Below, one piece after another: positions 4,424 to 5,324 of a stretch of 5,324 nt of DNA; the first letter of the stretch is position 1; the number at the start of each line of letters is the position of its first letter. The position numbers and the translations under genes are program-made. Location: assembly GCA_029549845.1 (NCBI GenBank), contig JAKPIL010000126.1:1-5324 (forward strand), given 5' to 3'. The notes beneath the pieces were generated by a model, which saw only the letters and a list, made by a program, of their open reading frames with translations, did no database searches and had not been told where the DNA came from. This stretch comes from a bacterium (GTDB taxonomy: Bacteria; Patescibacteriota; Saccharimonadia; Saccharimonadales; UBA4665).

Positions 4424-5324
4424 AAATATCGGCAGAGGGGCAGCGTGTGTGCTGTTAGCCGGCGTATCGGTAAGCGTGTTGCTCCCAATACGCGTGCATA
4501 ACGCTGCGCTACAAGCTCAGAGTTTGCCCTGTGGCGCACTAGGTACGACAATCAACGACCAGATACAGTCGGCAACCGCCGTAGCCTTACAGAAGGCAGT
4601 GAGGGAGTATCACGCACCGGCTGGTTTCATTATGGTTATGTCTGTTCGGTCCGGTGCGATAGTTGCCGCCTCGGACTATGTCGAAGGGAAAACGAGCAGC
4701 GCAATGGCAGAAGCCAACACTCCATATGAGGTTGGCTCGGTCATGAAGCCGTTGCTGGTTGCGGCGGCGCTCAACGAAGGAAAGATTACGCCGTCATTTA
4801 CGTATTATGATGCAGATAAGGTTACTATCGATGGCAGGATGATCGTCAATGCAGCCCCACATGGCGCCGGGCAGAAAAGCCTAGAAGACATCATCGTGCT
4901 ATCACTCAATACCGGGGCAGTGCATGTGCTCCAGAGTATGGGAGGGGATAACCTAGGCACGCACACAAGAGATTTGTGGAACGAGTATTTGACCGATCGA
5001 TATAGCTTTGGCTCGGCTGGATTTGCGGCGGGAGGGATAGATAAGGTTGGCACCGTTCCGCCTGTAGGCATACCAGATGCCCGATACCGGTATGCACAAA
5101 CAGCGTTCGGAATCGGTCTCACCATATCACCCGCACAGCTTAGTGCCGCGTATGCTTCCGTAGTTGGTGATGGAAACTATCGCCGCCCGTTTCTATGCGT
5201 AGGCACAAATAACACTTTAAACAATGGTCCCAGGATTATGTCCCAGCATACGGTTGACACCATGCGAGCCTTGCTGCGAAAGGCTCTCCTCGCCAGTAAC
5301 CCTGATGGAAATATTCCAGGGCAC
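4404..5324 (+). CDS. Penicillin-binding transpeptidase, FtsI/PBP2 type (3' end outside window)
   Basis: An open frame of 307 residues running off the window. The product crosslinks peptidoglycan outside the membrane through an acyl-serine intermediate. Residues 1-12 are basic and 13-29 hydrophobic, as signal or anchor, with LQAQS a possible cleavage site. The transpeptidase fold starts near residue 70. The SxxK motif is SVMK (Ser112 nucleophile, Lys115) in YEVGSVMKPL, and the SxN motif is SLN (167-169) in SLNTG. FGIGLTISPAQLSAAY (235-250) is a typical FtsI landmark. The KTG motif normally follows IPG-x directly, and the window ends at NIPGH, so KTG should lie just past the edge. Only about 40 residues separate the anchor from the domain, so the N-terminal pedestal of class B PBPs seems missing. 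ATG 4404 lies 20 bp inside the preceding gene, suggesting translational coupling. Confidence 0.87.
   Translation, partial: MRRKLPKNIGRGAACVLLAGVSVSVLLPIRVHNAALQAQSLPCGALGTTINDQIQSATAVALQKAVREYHAPAGFIMVMSVRSGAIVAASDYVEGKTSSAMAEANTPYEVGSVMKPLLVAAALNEGKITPSFTYYDADKVTIDGRMIVNAAPHGAGQKSLEDIIVLSLNTGAVHVLQSMGGDNLGTHTRDLWNEYLTDRYSFGSAGFAAGGIDKVGTVPPVGIPDARYRYAQTAFGIGLTISPAQLSAAYASVVGDGNYRRPFLCVGTNNTLNNGPRIMSQHTVDTMRALLRKALLASNPDGNIPGH

Noticed and set aside
4805..5125. 106-codon minus-strand ORF inside the transpeptidase gene
   Set aside because: It lies opposite the SLN and FGIGLTISP motifs, and its Pro/Ser/Cys-rich sequence is typical of a shadow frame.
1..5324. UGA recoding as in Gracilibacteria/Absconditabacteria
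   Set aside because: Every gene is open without reading through TGA, and complete genes end in TAA or TAG. Nothing requires a changed code.
1..5324. CRISPR array, tRNA, rRNA, transposase or integrase
   Set aside because: No regularly spaced short repeats, cloverleaf, rRNA-like stretch or recombinase motif was seen. The only sizeable repeat is the rpoD fragment pair.

Overview
The window looks like a chromosomal segment from a member of the Patescibacteria/CPR, most likely Candidatus Saccharibacteria (TM7). The clearest pointer is the N-terminus of the gene at 2771. A lysine-containing leader and a GFSHH motif sit directly before a single hydrophobic segment, a pattern I recall from exported Saccharibacteria proteins. 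Small genes, tight spacing and few Shine-Dalgarno sites fit that reading. The assignment rests on recall, not on a search. TAA and TAG end every complete gene, and no gene needs UGA to be recoded.

Region 1 (1-606): the 3' end of the primary sigma factor gene rpoD (regions 3/4), followed by a 285-bp mosaic. The mosaic holds a relic of the start of a HAD-phosphatase gene (343-396) and then a second, displaced copy of part of rpoD region 4.2 (456-566, 11 mismatches in 111 bases to 172-282). Nine of the 11 differences are synonymous. The displaced piece therefore probably diverged inside a working rpoD in another lineage and was imported, rather than copied in place.

Region 2 (607-1857): an intact, visibly AT-richer HAD-superfamily hydrolase gene, followed by about 400 bp with no confident gene. 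That stretch has a possible 33-codon ORF just behind the hydrolase, hairpins and a possible antisense membrane ORF. The order rpoD end / HAD start / rpoD piece / HAD gene suggests that the resident gene next to rpoD was replaced by an imported version.

Region 3 (1858-2770): a P-loop nucleotide-kinase-like gene whose best start (1879) lies exactly where transcription should begin, so it is probably leaderless. Converging on it is a short antisense ORF that looks like the N-terminal stump of another P-loop kinase. A good promoter for the next operon follows.

Region 4 (2771-5324): a compact envelope operon. It encodes a membrane-anchored peptidoglycan-binding protein, an O-antigen-ligase/polymerase-like multi-spanning membrane protein, and a penicillin-binding transpeptidase cut by the window edge. 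The last two overlap by 20 bp. Together they suggest attachment, polymerisation or modification of a surface glycan on the cell wall, coupled to local peptidoglycan crosslinking.
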